DNA of 64,000 nt from Mesostigma viride (lineage: Eukaryota; Streptophyta; Mesostigmatophyceae; Mesostigmatales; Mesostigmataceae). Where the stretch lies: contig RPFO01000154.1 of NCBI GenBank assembly GCA_009746045.1, positions 5,040,146 to 5,104,145 on the forward strand. Reading direction: 5' to 3'. The position numbers were made by a program, and so were the translations under genes. The notes under the pieces were generated by a model. That model saw only the letters and a list, made by a program, of their open reading frames with translations, was not told the origin of the DNA and searched no databases. Shown piece by piece: positions 1 to 12,294 of this stretch; the stretch's first letter is position 1, and each line of letters starts with the position of its first letter.

Positions 1-3000
1 CGCCTAATCATCAAAAGGCCAGGGTCGGACTTGTCCAGTCGCCACCAATGCGCCTTCTTGATGCCAGGCACCTCCTCAACCTCCGCGCGTCGGCCGGACT
101 CGACGTCCTGTCATCAAATAGTTAGGACAAAAAGAATACCGTTCAAATTAGCAAAATTGACCAAAAACCAATAAAACAGGGTATAGCTGCAGAGAGACCC
201 CTTAAAAAAAAAATTAACGACAAGACATCAAGTGATCAAAATTCGACACAGGGTATAGCTGCAGAGAGACCCCATTCGAATCATAATAACAACGTACGAC
301 AAGATATCAAGTGATCAAAATTCGACACAGGGTATAGCTGCAGAGAGACCCCATTCGAATCATAATAACAACGTACGACAAGATATCAAGTGATCGAAAT
401 TCGACACAGGGTATAGCTGCAGAGAGACCCCTTCATACCGAAAGAACAAGCGAAATTTCATACCTAAAAGAAAAGCAACCCATGGACAGTATATAGGGTC
501 TCTCTGCAGAGATACCTTTATTGGGTTTGAATTTTTATAGAACAGCGGCAGTTGACGTCTTAAAACCTGAAATAACACAAAATTCCGTACCGGGGGTAAA
601 AGGAAGAAGTGGCGAGTGACGTTCTCGGCCCGCGCGCGGGCCGACTCCCTGCTCGATGTCTTGCCGCCCTGCCAGTTCTGGTTCAAGTAGGCGACTAGCT
701 GGTGGGTCTCAAGTATGTGCTGGTTTTCGGGAATCCTCTGCATTTCCCTCAAGACGCACTTGCACTTCGCTCCTTGACCATCCACCTCCCCCTTCCCATG
801 CTGCTCCCCCATGTAGTGGAACTCAAAGGCCTGCAGGTCGGGATCCCCCATGAGCAGACCGTTAATCTGGTTAATCACGTACCTGGACTTAAACTGCACC
901 GCGCAGTTGTCCGAGCACATGTACAGGTTTCGCACCTCTACCCCTACTTCTACCCGCAGGGTTTCCAGAATCTTGCGAAGAGCGTATACGAGTGCGCGCT
1001 CGCCCCGCTTGATACTGGAATCCCCCAGGAAAAAGAAGACGCGCTTTTCCAGCTCGCCGTTGAGCCGATAACGCACGATCATGGGCATCAGGATGTGGCT
1101 GCGCTTGTGGAAGTACTGCGACTGCAGTTGGACGTAGCTGCTGTTCTCGTAGTTCTCGGCCCAGTCGCCGTGCACGAGCACGTCCCCCTCTCTCAGATTC
1201 TTCTCCCGATCCTTGATTGTATCCGCCTGCGACCAGGCCGTAAAGCAGTGCACGGTGAACTTGTCCCACCTCTTAAGAATCTCGTCCCGCAGCTCAGCTG
1301 GGGTGGACCTCATTTGGACTTGCTCGGGCCGCTTCACCTTCTTCGCCGCCCTGCCATCGGTCTCGCCCTGTTTCGCAAAGGTCCGCAGACAGTTTCGATT
1401 TGCAATAAAATCGCATTTCGATCAGATAACTGCAACTCACAAAGGGTCTCGCTGCAGCTATAGGTCACAAAAACAAAAAGTCAACAACATTTTAACGGAG
1501 AAATAAAATCGAAACCTACTCACCCTCACCCCTCGGGTCACAGTCTGCTCCACCATCTCGAACTTGAACCAATTCAGAATCTCCGTGGAATTCTTGTCCC
1601 GATCACACTGCACCCAGTTATTATGGATGCCGCATGATTCCTCAGGACAGAACCCCTCCACACACGCCATCTTCAGTATGCGGTGAACCCTCTCCGTCCT
1701 CGGCACCCCATCTTCGTCCTCCACCAGCCTCTCAGAAATGTCGAGGTCTTCCAGGTCCCGTCCCCGCCATTCATCTTCCCCCTCCCCCTCTTCCATCCCC
1801 CCGCCCATTCCGCCCCCTTCACGCAGCCCGTTATCCCTGCCGTCAGTCTCGGCGGACACCGGGCAGTGAAAGTGCTTGATCCAGTCCGTCGAGTGAATGG
1901 CTTTCCACATTCCGCAAGTACCGTCCGGCTGTCTGTACTTGGAGCATCCCGCACACTCCGCGCCACACTTGCAGTTCTTGCCGTGGTTCGCATTGCAGTG
2001 CTTGGTCCACGCCCCCATGGCCGACTGCATGGTGACGTGCTTCTCACACGCGCACAGGTTCCTCTCCTTCCACTTGCCCTTGATGCAATCGGGCGCGTAT
2101 TTGCAGAAGGTCGTGTAGCCCACGTGAATGCCCACGTCCTTATCATACTGGTCACTCCTTTTGTTCCAGTACGCATGCTTTTCGAGAAAGTGATTGTACA
2201 TGTCCTCCTTGGAGGTCATGTAATAGCGCGCTCCCTCAACGGCGACGAGCACCCCGCGATTGCCATGACCCTCCCTGCTGTAAGTGCGCTTGACATCCTT
2301 CATCTGGGAGGAGGCGCGCGACTCATCATCGTGCATCCACGCGTCCACTATCGCGTCAATCACGAATTGCGGCAAAGGGCGCCCCTTGCGAGCCTGCGCG
2401 TGTCTGAGGTAGTCCAACTTCTGCTGCCTTCGTATCGCGCGAATTCCGCGAATCTTCTTGGCGTCCATCCCCGTCAGGTTCTCCAACTCCGCGGCCGAAA
2501 ACTCCTTCTCCAAGTCGTCACCACAGTAAAGCGTGGACATCAGCACCATCCTGACGTCTCTGTCTGCGTCGCTTTTGGTCAGACCATCAAAAAAGCCGTT
2601 AATCCGAGCCACCCAGAACCTGTTCAGTTCTGCCATCCGCTCCTGATTGTAAAGCTTTTTCGCCTCCTCATGATACAGCCCGTGACCTAGTTCAGCGGCC
2701 CTAGAGTTAAAGCCAGCAATCATCTGGTCGAAAGCCGGCCCCCGCCCCTCGGGTTTTGTCATCGCCTGAGCCGCTTCAAACGCCTGGTCAGCGAAATATT
2801 CCCCAATAACCCTCTTTGATTTCTTGTATTCTCCCGGCCGCTTGACTTCCTTGGCTTCAGGCTGCGCTGGATTCTGGTTCTCATCTCCGAAAACCCTTTT
2901 TGCGCCAGTTGACTGCTTCGTCCCGGTGTTCAACTTAATTGCACTGAATCCTGGACGACCGGACGCAAGGGCGAAAACTCCCACCCGTTCGCGTGCTGCA

Positions 3001-3089
3001 TGCCATGACGACCGGCACAACGAAATCCATGCAAATCGAGTATCGTTGGGAAAAGCGACAATTACAGACAAAGTTCGAAAGTGTATCAT
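1..3089 (-). CDS. DDE-transposase-like protein, split gene, 3' end outside the window
   Basis: Three exons are proposed on the minus strand: about 3089-1524, about 1362-591 and 107-1, with donor/acceptor pairs at about 1523/1363 and 590/108. The last junction is in phase. Exon 1 is Cys/His-rich near its end (CACEKH, HCNANHGKNCKCGAEC, CAGCSKY), which suggests zinc binding. Exon 2 carries HGDWAENY, then CSDNCAVQFKS, then HGKGEVDGQGA. This order of acidic motifs resembles a DDE/RNase H-fold transposase family whose animal members have DFAENY, D-G-QFKN and HGKGxxDGxG blocks. Exon 3 ends in a WWRLDKSDPG stretch and runs off the window. The start at 3089 is the longest option; the first roughly 60 residues look unlike the rest, so a later Met or an upstream exon is possible. 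Both introns contain the compartment's palindromic repeat. The family call is from memory of motifs, and a domesticated host gene is an alternative. Confidence 0.5.
178..431. repeat. 79-bp tandem repeat carrying palindrome copies
   Basis: Copies of the palindromic repeat begin at about 178, 251, 330 and 409. The last three are spaced exactly 79 bp apart. The spacer contains AACGTACGACAAGATATC and is nearly identical between copies. The array lies in the proposed last intron of the transposase-like gene. Confidence 0.85.
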
Positions 3090-4917
3090 TTTTTACCACG
3101 ATTGGGGTCTAGCTGCAGCTAGACCCTTAGAGGGGCTTTTTCCGTTAGACGAAAAGATTACCTGATGTGGTGAACTTAGCATACCCCGACCAAGATTGGG
3201 GTCTCGCTGCAGCTAGACCCTTCATTGCGGCGTGCGATTGTTAAATCACAGACTTCTGATTCATTAATTTTATAGCAACCATAAAGAGGGTCTAGCTGCA
3301 GCGAGACCCTTGAATTTAAGCTATTGCTTGTGGTTATAAATGGTCTAGCTGCAGAGAGACCCCAATAAGGACGAAAAGATTTCAGGTTTTCCTCACCTTC
3401 GCGGCTCATTCTCTTATTAGTTCTCCCAGAACACTCAGATACCTGCATGGCGAGAATAACAAAAATAACACAGTAGCATTGATAAAATTGTTTATCAGAA
3501 AATATATATACTAATTACAGTATATTTTGCAAAAGATTTTATAATATATTGTGAATAGCATGGTTAAATTCCACATACTTTAATAATATGGTATGTTAAA
3601 GTATATAGAATCATTATTTAGTAAATGATTTACAAGAAAAAGTGGTATAGACTATTATTATTATATAGTTCGGCAATCTATGATAGTAAGACATACCGGA
3701 TGTCAGGTTTATCAGCGGCCTCCAGGGCTATAGCGTCTCGCTGCAGCGTGACCGTTTGGTGCTATGACTGATTTCAGTAGATGTGCAGAAAAAAATTTAT
3801 TTCCATGACCACACCAGGAATCGAACCCAGAACCTCATTGTACATTTCTGCATGGTAACGATGTCAGCCAAACATCCGAATGTTCCCAGGTAAATGGGCT
3901 GGAGGTCGTCTCTTTTTATACCTGCGGCCACAAGCACGGGTGACGGCATATTGGATGTCGTCCAATCCGCTAGCTTGGTTCCAAAAGATGGGATCGAGCT
4001 TTTGCACCAGCGCCGCGCTTCCAGTTTTCAGTTCCGTGGGGAGGAACGAGGATGCCACGTTTCCAATTTTTTCAATACCGTTCAGCCCTGTGACGCCGCG
4101 TCCGGTTTGCGAATTGCGACCGTCCCATCGCCCATCGAAAAAGAAGCGCAGCCGCAGAGAGACCCCATAGCTAATAGTAACCAGCTGCAACCGTTTGCAT
4201 GCTACCTGCTTTTTTACAACATCGCTTTGCTACCTGTGCATAACGAAAGGAAATCGGTCTTCAAGCAATTAAGGCAATCGGTCTTCATTTTCCCGCATAA
4301 AGAAAAAAGGTGAGCTTTTGCCGCATCGTGGATGGTAGGCTGACAAAGTTTGTTCTATCAAAAACGGCAACTAAACAGCGCATGCACGCCGACGACACAG
4401 TTAGCCAGCTGGGCGAAGACATGTCCTTGCTGCCATCGCAAGAAACTCTATGTTGCAGCAAGAGTGATAAAAATGTCTGGCTTCCTTCTTTTCGTTGCTA
4501 GCTAAACCCTGCAGACATCTCGGTAGAGTCAGCTAAGCCGATCCTAATCCACATCTGGCATCCATCCCTTTAGTCTAGTTGCCATGGAGCGTTTCTTGGT
4601 CTCGCACATGTCGATCATGGTGGTGCTAGGCTTTCACTTGGGTCACCCTTTCCATGTTTGCTATGCCTTTGGTCTGGTTAGGTTATAGGTGTAGATGTGC
4701 ACATACTGCATTTGCTGCGTTTCTAATCGGTGCTCCTGTTTGATGCTTTTTTTCCCCTTCATATCGTTTCGACGTTTGCATGCTACCTGCCGGATTATAA
4801 CATCGGACGTTGCTACCTGCCTGCATAACGATAGTTTGCAAGAAATCTTCATTTTGCCGAAACACAAAAAAAGGTGATCTTTTGCCGCAACGTGGATGGT
4901 AGGCTGACTAAAATTGT
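3090..4917. other. Non-coding stretch with palindromes, an AT-rich block and a diverged direct repeat
   Basis: No convincing gene is seen. Four palindrome copies cluster at 3105-3363. Positions about 3460-3690 are strongly A+T-rich. About 3805-3880 on the minus strand holds a TTCGATTCC box that resembles a tRNA T-arm, without a foldable tRNA around it. An imperfect direct repeat links about 4190-4360 with about 4771-4917; both copies contain TTTGCATGCTACCTGC, then a CATAACGA segment, then TGGATGGTAGGCTGAC. The second copy leads straight into the minisatellite. Confidence 0.6.
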
Positions 4918-7030
4918 GCTGCTACGTATCAATACATGTGGGGGGGTGCTGCTACGTATCAATACATGTGGGGGGGTGCTGCTACGTATCAATACATGTG
5001 GGGGGGTGCTGCTACGTATCAATACACGTGGGGGGGTGCTGCTACGTATCAATACATGTGGGGGGGTGCTGCTACGTATCAATACATGTGGGGGGGTGCT
5101 GCTACGTATCAATACATGTGGGGGGTGCTGCTACGTATCAATACATGTGGGGGGGTGCTGCTACGTATCAATACATGTGGGGGGGTGCTGCTACGTATCA
5201 ATACATGTGGGGGGGTGCTGCTACGTATCAATACATGTGGGGGGGTGCTGCTACGTATCAATACATGTGGGGGGGTGCTGCTACGTATCAATACATGTGG
5301 GGGGGTGCTGCTACGTATCAATACATGTGGGGGGGTGCTGCTACGTATCAATACATGTGGGGGGGTGCTGCTACGTATCAATACATGTGGGGGGTGCTGC
5401 TACGTATCAATACATGTGGGGGGGTGCTGCTACGTATCAATACATGTGGGGGGGGTGCTACGTATCAATACATGTGGGGGGGTGCTGCTACGTATCAATA
5501 CATGTGGGGGGTGCTGCTACGTATCAATACATGTGGGGGGGTGCTGCTACGTATCAATACATGTGGGGGGGTGCTGCTACGTATCAATACATGTGGGGGG
5601 TGCTGCTACGTATCAATACATGTGGGGGGGTGCTGCTACGTATCAATACATGTGGGGGGGTGCTGCTACGTATCAATACATGTGGGGGGGGCTGCTACGT
5701 ATCAATACATGTGGGGGGTGCTGCTACGTATCAATACATGTGGGGGGGTGCTGCTACGTATCAATACATGTGGGGGGTGCTGCTACGTATCAATACATGT
5801 GGGGGGGTGCTGCTACGTATCAATACATGTGGGGGGTGCTGCTACGTATCAATACATGTGGGGGGGGCTGCTACGTATCAATACATGTGGGGGGTGCTGC
5901 TACGTATCAATACATGTGGGGGGGTGCTGCTACGTATCAATACATGTGGGGGGGTGCTGCTACGTATCAATACATGTGGGGGGGGTGCTACGTATCAATA
6001 CATGTGGGGGGGGCTGCTACGTATCAATACATGTGGGGGGGTGCTGCTACGTATCAATACATGTGGGGGGTGCTGCTACGTATCAATACATGTGGGGGGG
6101 TGCTGCTACGTATCAATACATGTGGGGGGGTGCTGCTACGTATCAATACATGTGGGGGTGCTGCTACGTATCAATACATGTGGGGGGGTGCTGCTACGTA
6201 TCAATACATGTGGGGGGGTGCTACGTATCAATACATGTGGGGGGTGCTGCTACGTATCAATACATGTGGGGGGGTGCTGCTACGTATCAATACATGTGGG
6301 GGGGTGCTGCTACGTATCAATACATGTGGGGGGGTGCTGCTACGTATCAATACATGTGGGGGGGGCTGCTACGTATCAATACATGTGGGGGGGTGCTGCT
6401 ACGTATCAATACATGTGGGGGGGTGCTGCTACGTATCAATACATGTGGGGGGGTGCTGCTACGTATCAATACATGTGGGGGGGATGCTACGTATCAATAC
6501 ATGTGGGGGGGGCTGCTACGTATCAATACATGTGGGGGGGTGCTGCTACGTATCAATACATGTGGGGGGGGCTGCTACGTATCAATACACGTGGGGGGGT
6601 GCTGCTACGTATCAATACATGTGGGGGGTGCTGCTACGTATCAATACATGTGGGGGGGGCTGCTACGTATCAATACATGTGGGGGGGTGCTGCTACGTAT
6701 CAATACATGTGGGGGTGCTGCTACGTATCAATACATGTGGGGGGTGCTGCTACGTATCAATACATGTGGGGGGGGATGCTACGTATCAATACATGTGGGG
6801 GGTGCTGCTACGTATCAATACATGTGGGGGGGTGCTGCTACGTATCAATACATGTGGGGGGGGGATGCTACGTATTAATACATGTGGGGGGGGGATGCTA
6901 CGTATTAATACATGTGGGGGGGGGATGCTACGTATTAATACAACATGTGGGGGGGTGATGCTACGTATCAATACATGTGGGGGGGGGATGCTACGTATCA
7001 ATACATGTGGGAGGGTGATGCTACGTATCA
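4918..7030. repeat. G-rich 28-31-bp minisatellite, roughly 70 copies
   Basis: The unit is roughly GTGCTGCTACGTATCAATAC followed by ATGTGGGGGGG. Length variation comes mainly from the G-run (5 to 8 G) and from occasional loss of one GCT. The last few units (6860-7030) diverge to GATGCTACGTATTAATAC. All long frames across this stretch are repeat translations and should not be treated as proteins. The regularly spaced G-runs on the plus strand could form G-quadruplexes between units. Confidence 0.97.
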
Positions 7031-7980
7031 TTTATTTATTCATGCCATCACCCCCCCACATTTAATGATTAATGCCAGCACCCCCCAACATTCATTTATT
7101 CATGCCATCACACCCCCACATTCTTTTATTCATGGCAGCACCCCCCCACATTTATTTATTCATGCCATCACCCCCCCACATTTTATGATTAATGCCAGCA
7201 CCCCCAACATTCATTTATTCATGCCATCACACCCCCACATTCTTTTATTCATGGCAGCACCCCCCCACATTTATTTATTCATGCCATCACCCCCCCACAT
7301 TTAATTATTAATGCCAGCACCCCCAACATTCATTTATTCATGCCATCACACCCCCACATTCTTTTATTCATGGCAGCACCCCCCCACATTTATTTATTCA
7401 TGCCATCACCCCCCACATTTAATGATTAATGCCAGCACCCCCCAACATTCATTTATTCATGCCATCACACCCCCACATTCTTTTATTCATGGCAGCACCC
7501 CCCACATTTATTTATTCATGCCATCACCCCCCACATTTAATGATTAATGCCAGCACCCCCCAACATTCATTTATTCATGCCATCACACCCCCACATTCTT
7601 TTATTCATGGCAGCACCCCCCCACATTTATTTATTCATGCCATCACCCCCCCACATTTAATTATTAATGCCAGCACCCCCAACATTCATTTATTCATGCC
7701 ATCACACCCCCACATTCTTTTATTCATGGCAGCACCCCCCCACATTTATTTATTCATGCCATCACCCCCCCACATTTAATTATTAATGCCAGCACCCCCC
7801 AACATTCATTTATTCATGCCATCACACCCCCACATTCTTTTATTCATGGCAGCACCCCCCACATTTATTTATTCATGCCATCACCCCCCACATTTAATGA
7901 TTAATGCCAGCACCCCCCCACATGCATTTATACATAGCCCCCCCCACATGTATTTATACGTAGCTTCCCCCCCCAAATGT
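7031..7980. repeat. C-rich inverted counterpart of the minisatellite with about 119-bp higher-order period
   Basis: The plus strand now carries C-runs: four related 29-30-bp units containing CCCCCACATTTATTTATTC, CCACATTTAATGATTAATGC, AACATTCATTTATTC and CCACATTCTTTTATTC make a higher-order unit of about 119 bp, repeated about seven to eight times. Each unit is a diverged reverse complement of the G-rich unit upstream (GCAGCACCCCCCCACAT matches its reverse complement). The last two units (7918-7980) return to the form TGTATTTATACGTA, closer to the upstream array. The two arrays therefore meet head to head at about 7030. Confidence 0.9.
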
Positions 7981-7998
7981 ATTTATACGTGGTCGTAA

Positions 7999-8463
7999 GG
8001 GTCTCGCTGCGGGTAGACCCTCGGAATTTTGTTTTTGTATTGACGTAAGGGTCTCGCTGCAGCGAGACCCCAAGGAATGTCAATTTTTTATGTTTTTATG
8101 ATCGGGGGGTCTTTCTTTTCTCACCCTTAAAATGATTTGTTTTTGTATCGGTGTTAGGGTCTCGCTGCAGCGAGACCCCTACGAATGTCGACTTTTAATG
8201 TTTGCAAGATGGGAGGGGGCTTTCTTCGCTCACCCTAAAAATGATTTGTTTTTGTTTGACGTTAGGGTCTCGCTGCAGCGAGACCCCAAGGAATGTATAC
8301 TTTTTTATGTTTGCATGATGGGAGGTTGCTTGTTTTCGCTCACCCTAAAAATGATTTTTTTTTGCTTGAAGTGAGGGTCTCGCTGCAGCGAGACGCCAAA
8401 GTTTTGCATTAAACTAAATGTCCCTTTTAGAATCCACGAAAGGGTCTAGCTGCAGCGAGACCC
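7999..8463. repeat. 108-bp tandem repeat, each unit headed by the palindrome
   Basis: Palindrome copies at 8049, 8157, 8265 and 8375 head units of about 108-110 bp that share CTCACCCTWAAAATGATTTG and a TTTTTATGTTTGCATGATGG-like segment. Further palindromes at 7999 and 8442 flank the series. The block is immediately upstream of the unknown multi-exon locus, so it could hold its promoter. No TATA element was identified with confidence. Confidence 0.85.
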
Positions 8464-8539
8464 TCCCCATCGTTTTTCTGCCGGCGATTCAGATTCTGAA
8501 TGACATTTGTGAAACTTGCTTTTTTGATATTGTTCTGCA

Positions 8540-9394
8540 GATGTCGTCCTCCTATTCCGATTCTGTCAAGGCCACTCCCGTTTCACCCAAGATGACGTCG
8601 AACACCTCGCCGGACCGAACGGCAACGGAGGCGTTTCCTCCGTTGCAGTTCGGTCCCGTAAATGCTCTGGCGAGGTCCCCCCCACCGAGTCCCCCTCGCC
8701 CTCCAAGTCCAACTTGCCCCCCAGCGAGTTGGACAGAATTATACCCCCCAGCTCTCTCGTTGCTGCGTCTCGCGCTCCGTCCCGCTCTCCGCCCCGTAAG
8801 TCTCCATCGCCGCCCCCCAAGTCGGCCGGAGCTACTGCGTCCCGCTCGCCGCCCCGCAAGTCCCCCAAGTCCCCCGCAACTGCGACCCGTTCGCCGAACC
8901 GCAAGTCCCCCTCTCCGCCCAAAGTTCCCCCCGCTACCGCGTCCCGCTCTCCTTCTCGCAAGTCCCCCTCGCCGTCAACCAAGAACCCCGCAACTGCGTC
9001 CCGCTCGCCGTCCCGCTCTCCTTCCCCCAAGTCCCGCTCGCCGCCACCCAAGTCCCCCGCTTCTGCGTCCCGCTCGCCGTCCCCCAAGCATTCCAGTTCT
9101 AAGCGTAAGCCTGCGGCCGAGTGGGTAGAGGAAGACGACCGCACCAAAGAGCTCAGGAAGCTGAGGAAGTCTATCAGTGAGCTTGTTGAGGAGGACGAGC
9201 GCGATCAGACTAACGGGAGGCCTGAAGACCCGGAATCGCCGGTTCGGGAGTCGCGTCAGAAGCGGTTGTCCGATTTGTTAGCAATGGCCGCAAGCTTTGC
9301 GGAATTGAGGCGGCAACTGGAAAAGGAGAGAGCCCATCAAGTGCCGATATGGCCTTTGGGGAAGATTTTGAGGAGGTGGAAGTTCTACGTTTCG
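8540..9394 (+). CDS. Unknown protein, first exon block: SP-K/SR-rich low-complexity domain
   Basis: The frame running through 8642-9394 encodes a long Ser-Pro-Arg/Lys-rich tract (repeats of SRSPPRKSPSP and SPSPKSR) followed by a charged helical segment with EEDDRTKELRKLRKSISELVEEDE. The exon ends at a GTACGT donor (9395). Its start is uncertain: an ATG at 8541 directly follows a TTCTGCAG acceptor-like site, but that ATG is in a different frame from the S/P-rich tract. A small intron or a frameshift near 8640 would be needed. Low-complexity SP-rich tails are common in chromatin and RNA-binding proteins, but no domain here fixes a function. Confidence 0.5.
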
Positions 9395-9501
9395 GTACGT
9401 TAACTTGCCGATATCGTTTATCGATTTGGGTTGTTTCCATTCCCTGAATAGGGCTCTATATGCTGACCAACCTTCATGGTTTGTCCTGTCATATCATGCA
9501 G

Positions 9502-10685
9502 GGGGGCTCCATGCCAGGGGACGTATCGGAGGATTTACCTAATTTGTCAGACTTGGTTGATAAGGTGGGTGCTTGTCCGTCGAGTTTCCACGAGCATCTT
9601 ACATGGGGTCTAGCTGCAGGTAGACCCTCACCCTTTTATTGAGACTGACATCTTCGGCTAATTTCAACGGTGCCCCCAACCAATCTGTTGTCTTTTTTCA
9701 GGGGGCGGCTGCGGCGATGGCTGTTGACAGTGCTGGTATTTGGTCTGGACTCGAGATGGAAATGGTAAGCATTAAACGATATCCGGATGTCTGCATTTCG
9801 CCTGAAGTTTTAGTGAGCGCATTATGCGAAATATACAAATGTCGACTAATTTTGATTTCCAATGAGCTGTCGTATTCGGTGTTGACAGGCGGGGGGTTTG
9901 GCCTCAGCAGGCGCTGCCGGAGAGGAAGAAAACGCTGGAGGAGATGAGGATGGGGGGGATGAAAACGCTGGAGGAGATGAGGATGGGGGAGACGCTGAGG
10001 GAGAAGTGGCTGTGCAGGTACGTTCATCCGCCGCGAGTTCGTGTGATTTTTTTCGTGCTGAGGGGTATCTCCGCAGAGAGACGATGGTGCAACAATCGAA
10101 CTGAGGTCAAGTCCCTTGTTGTTCGTTTTTTTTTGTCATGCAGGCGGGGGCTGTCGCTGGGGGTACTGCGGGGGGGAAGGCGGCGAAGCCCCATTGACTG
10201 AGCATGAAAGGGAAAAGCTGGATTCCCGCAAGAAGGTTGCGAAGGATCATATTATTGCTGTTGGCCTGATCATGCTTAAGTCTCCGCCCGATGGCGTCGA
10301 TTCGGAGGGACCTGCGGGGTCCGAGTTTCGCAAGTACCTGACACGACTTGAGGCGGAAGTCGATGCCGATTTCGATACGGAGGTGTTGGGTGCCGCTACC
10401 TTTCAGAGTGAATTGGCATATGAATTTGTAAATCTGGTGAAGTCGAAAGCCACCAAGAATTTCAAGTGGCAGCCTAAGGAGTACTCAGAGGCAAAGGTTG
10501 AGAAGATCGAGAAATTCATGAAGGCTGATTTTCGTCGTCGGGCCGCTGAGGGAAAAAGGGCGCTGAATGCGGTGGCAAAGGCCAACAGTAAGAAGAACGC
10601 GGAGGCGAAGGCGGCGGAGAAGGAGGCGAAGAAGGCGGAGAAGGAGAAGGCTAAGGAGGCCAAGAAGCAGCAGAAAACTGGACAG
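9502..10685 (+). CDS. Unknown protein, exons of 63, 63, 129 and about 542 nt
   Basis: Proposed exons are 9502-9564, 9702-9764, 9889-10017 and 10144-10685. All have AG acceptors and GT donors (GTGGGT, GTAAGC, GTACGT, GTACGA). The first three are exact codon multiples in the frame of the preceding exon. The third encodes two copies of an acidic unit, EENAGGDEDGGD-like. The fourth starts in frame but meets a stop at about 10198; one extra base near 10190 would join it to a long downstream frame with LTEHEREKLDSRKKVAKDHI and ending in a Lys/Ala/Glu-rich coiled-coil tail (KKNAEAKAAEKEAKKAEKEK). Introns 9565-9701, 10018-10143 and 10686-10874 contain intact or degenerate palindromes. Function unknown. 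Confidence 0.5.
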
Positions 10686-10874
10686 GTACGATTGTTGTGA
10701 AAATTTAGACCTCTCGCTGCGGGTAGACGCTGACTGGCTGCGGGACTTGGTGTTTAGTGTCAGTAAGGTATTATTCCAACAGAACTTTGTTCGTCCCTGA
10801 ACAGGATGTCGTGGTCGGCCTAAAGATTACTGACTTGAGCAAATCCTGCGGTCCTTTTCGATTTTTTACTTCAG

Positions 10875-12039
10875 GATGACGGGGGGGACGAAGACGCCAC
10901 GGTGGAGAAGAAGTTACCTGGTCATGACGCCGTGTTCGCGCTGGTGAAGGATATGCTCAAGTACTGCTCGAGTAGGCGGATGGCGGACGTCGATGACCTG
11001 CCAAACTGGCCCGAGTTCTCCCCCTTTCTTGAGCTGCTCCGGTCACTCAACAAGCTTTTTAAGGAGGGGGTGCTCACGAGCAGTGGGAACCCGGACACCG
11101 ACCCTATCATTGAAAGCTGGAAGCCTTCGAAAAAGGTCGACTCGAACAAGGAGGTCAGGGACCAGAACATCCGGAAGGCCAATACTCTCAGGGAAACGCG
11201 TTGGATTCGGCCGGCCGATTTTAAGCAGACCGGATGTTTCAGTATGCGGATCCAGACGGTCAACGCGCTTATTTTGCCAGAGGCTTTGAGGCAGCGGCGT
11301 TTAAACCTTGAAACCATTAAGGAGAACGGCCGCATTCTCCTCAATGCGCGGGACAACGCCTTGCACTTCAAGGTTGTTGTCCCGGTCTGGCAGTTCCCTT
11401 TCCAGGCGCTTGCCGAATCTCAACCTGACCTGTTCGACAAGCAAATCTTGTGCATGCCGGATTTCGTCAAGTGGCTGAAGCATCACCACGGCGCCAAGAT
11501 TGACGCGGAGGATGTGGGGTCCAGGTACTTCCGGCCCCTTTCGGATACTGAAGTCGACGTGTGGCTTAACACGGAGTCCACCACCTCTTTCCTCGCGAGA
11601 GGACTTGAGTGGCGTACCTACGCCAGGGTGGACGAGGTGGCCGCAGTTTTGCCTCAGGAGATCGAGGGCAGTCGGGTTTTTCAACCTGCTGTGCAATACT
11701 GCGATGAAGTCCTACGATCCGAAATTTTTTGAGGAACGGGTACCGGTACCGTATCTGGTTCTCCGGTACGCGGTGGTGGATGGGAACCACTACTTTAAGG
11801 GGTTAAAGTCGTTTCTCAGGGGGCCGGATGGCGGGTGGGGAGAGGTTCGGGCAATGATGTGCGAGGGTGGGGCGGAGTCCAATTTCGCAAATACTCCTAA
11901 GGAGGCGGAGCACGCATTCCAGGACCTGTTGCGGAAATTCCGTGGTGGTTACATGGGTACGAACGTCATTCTTCTCAAGGGTGGCGACCTGCTCCCGTCG
12001 TGGAGTGAGCTGCGAAATCTACCTAAGGCAAAAGAAGAT
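10875..12039 (+). CDS. Unknown protein, exon with one internal frame change
   Basis: The acceptor TTACTTCAG ends at 10874 and the frame continues from the preceding exon. The protein reads as a compact, non-repetitive domain with WPEFSPFLELLRSLNKLF, ETRWIRPADFKQTGCF and FVKWLKHHHGAKIDAEDVG. At about 11,670-11,700 the coding signal jumps by one frame and goes on with SYDPKFFEERVPVPYLVLRY and a Gly-rich loop to a GTAAGC donor at 12040. No family was recognised. The frame change means either an error in the sequence, a very short intron, or decay. Confidence 0.5.
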
Positions 12040-12294
12040 GTAAGCTATCTATTTTGGCAGGGTCTAGCTGCGGGTAGACCCTCGGAATTTTCGTGGTTGT
12101 TTTTTGTGTGCGCTTCAAGTTTTTTGCGAGGGTCTCGCTGCAGCTAGACCCTCTCCTTTTTTTTGTTGGAATTTTCGTTGCGTATTGTCGGCCGTTTCTT
12201 TTTCGAATTTTGTTAGGGTCTATCCGCAGCTATACCCCTCGCCTTTTATGACTGAGTTTTGTCGTTGCTCGCTCGATGTTAATTGATGTCGCAG

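Noticed and set aside
3805-3880. tRNA gene on the minus strand
   Set aside because: A T-arm-like segment (GGGTTCGATTCCTGG) is present, but no matching 5' acceptor strand or anticodon stem was found.
4874-7065. Three open frames of 650-710 codons across the minisatellite
   Set aside because: They are translations of a 28-31-bp repeat in all three frames, with no conservation of one frame.
4918-7980. CRISPR array
   Set aside because: The repeat has no unique spacers. It is a plain tandem repeat in a eukaryotic context.
4918-7980. Telomere or subtelomere
   Set aside because: The units do not match known telomeric repeats, and sequence with genes continues on both sides.
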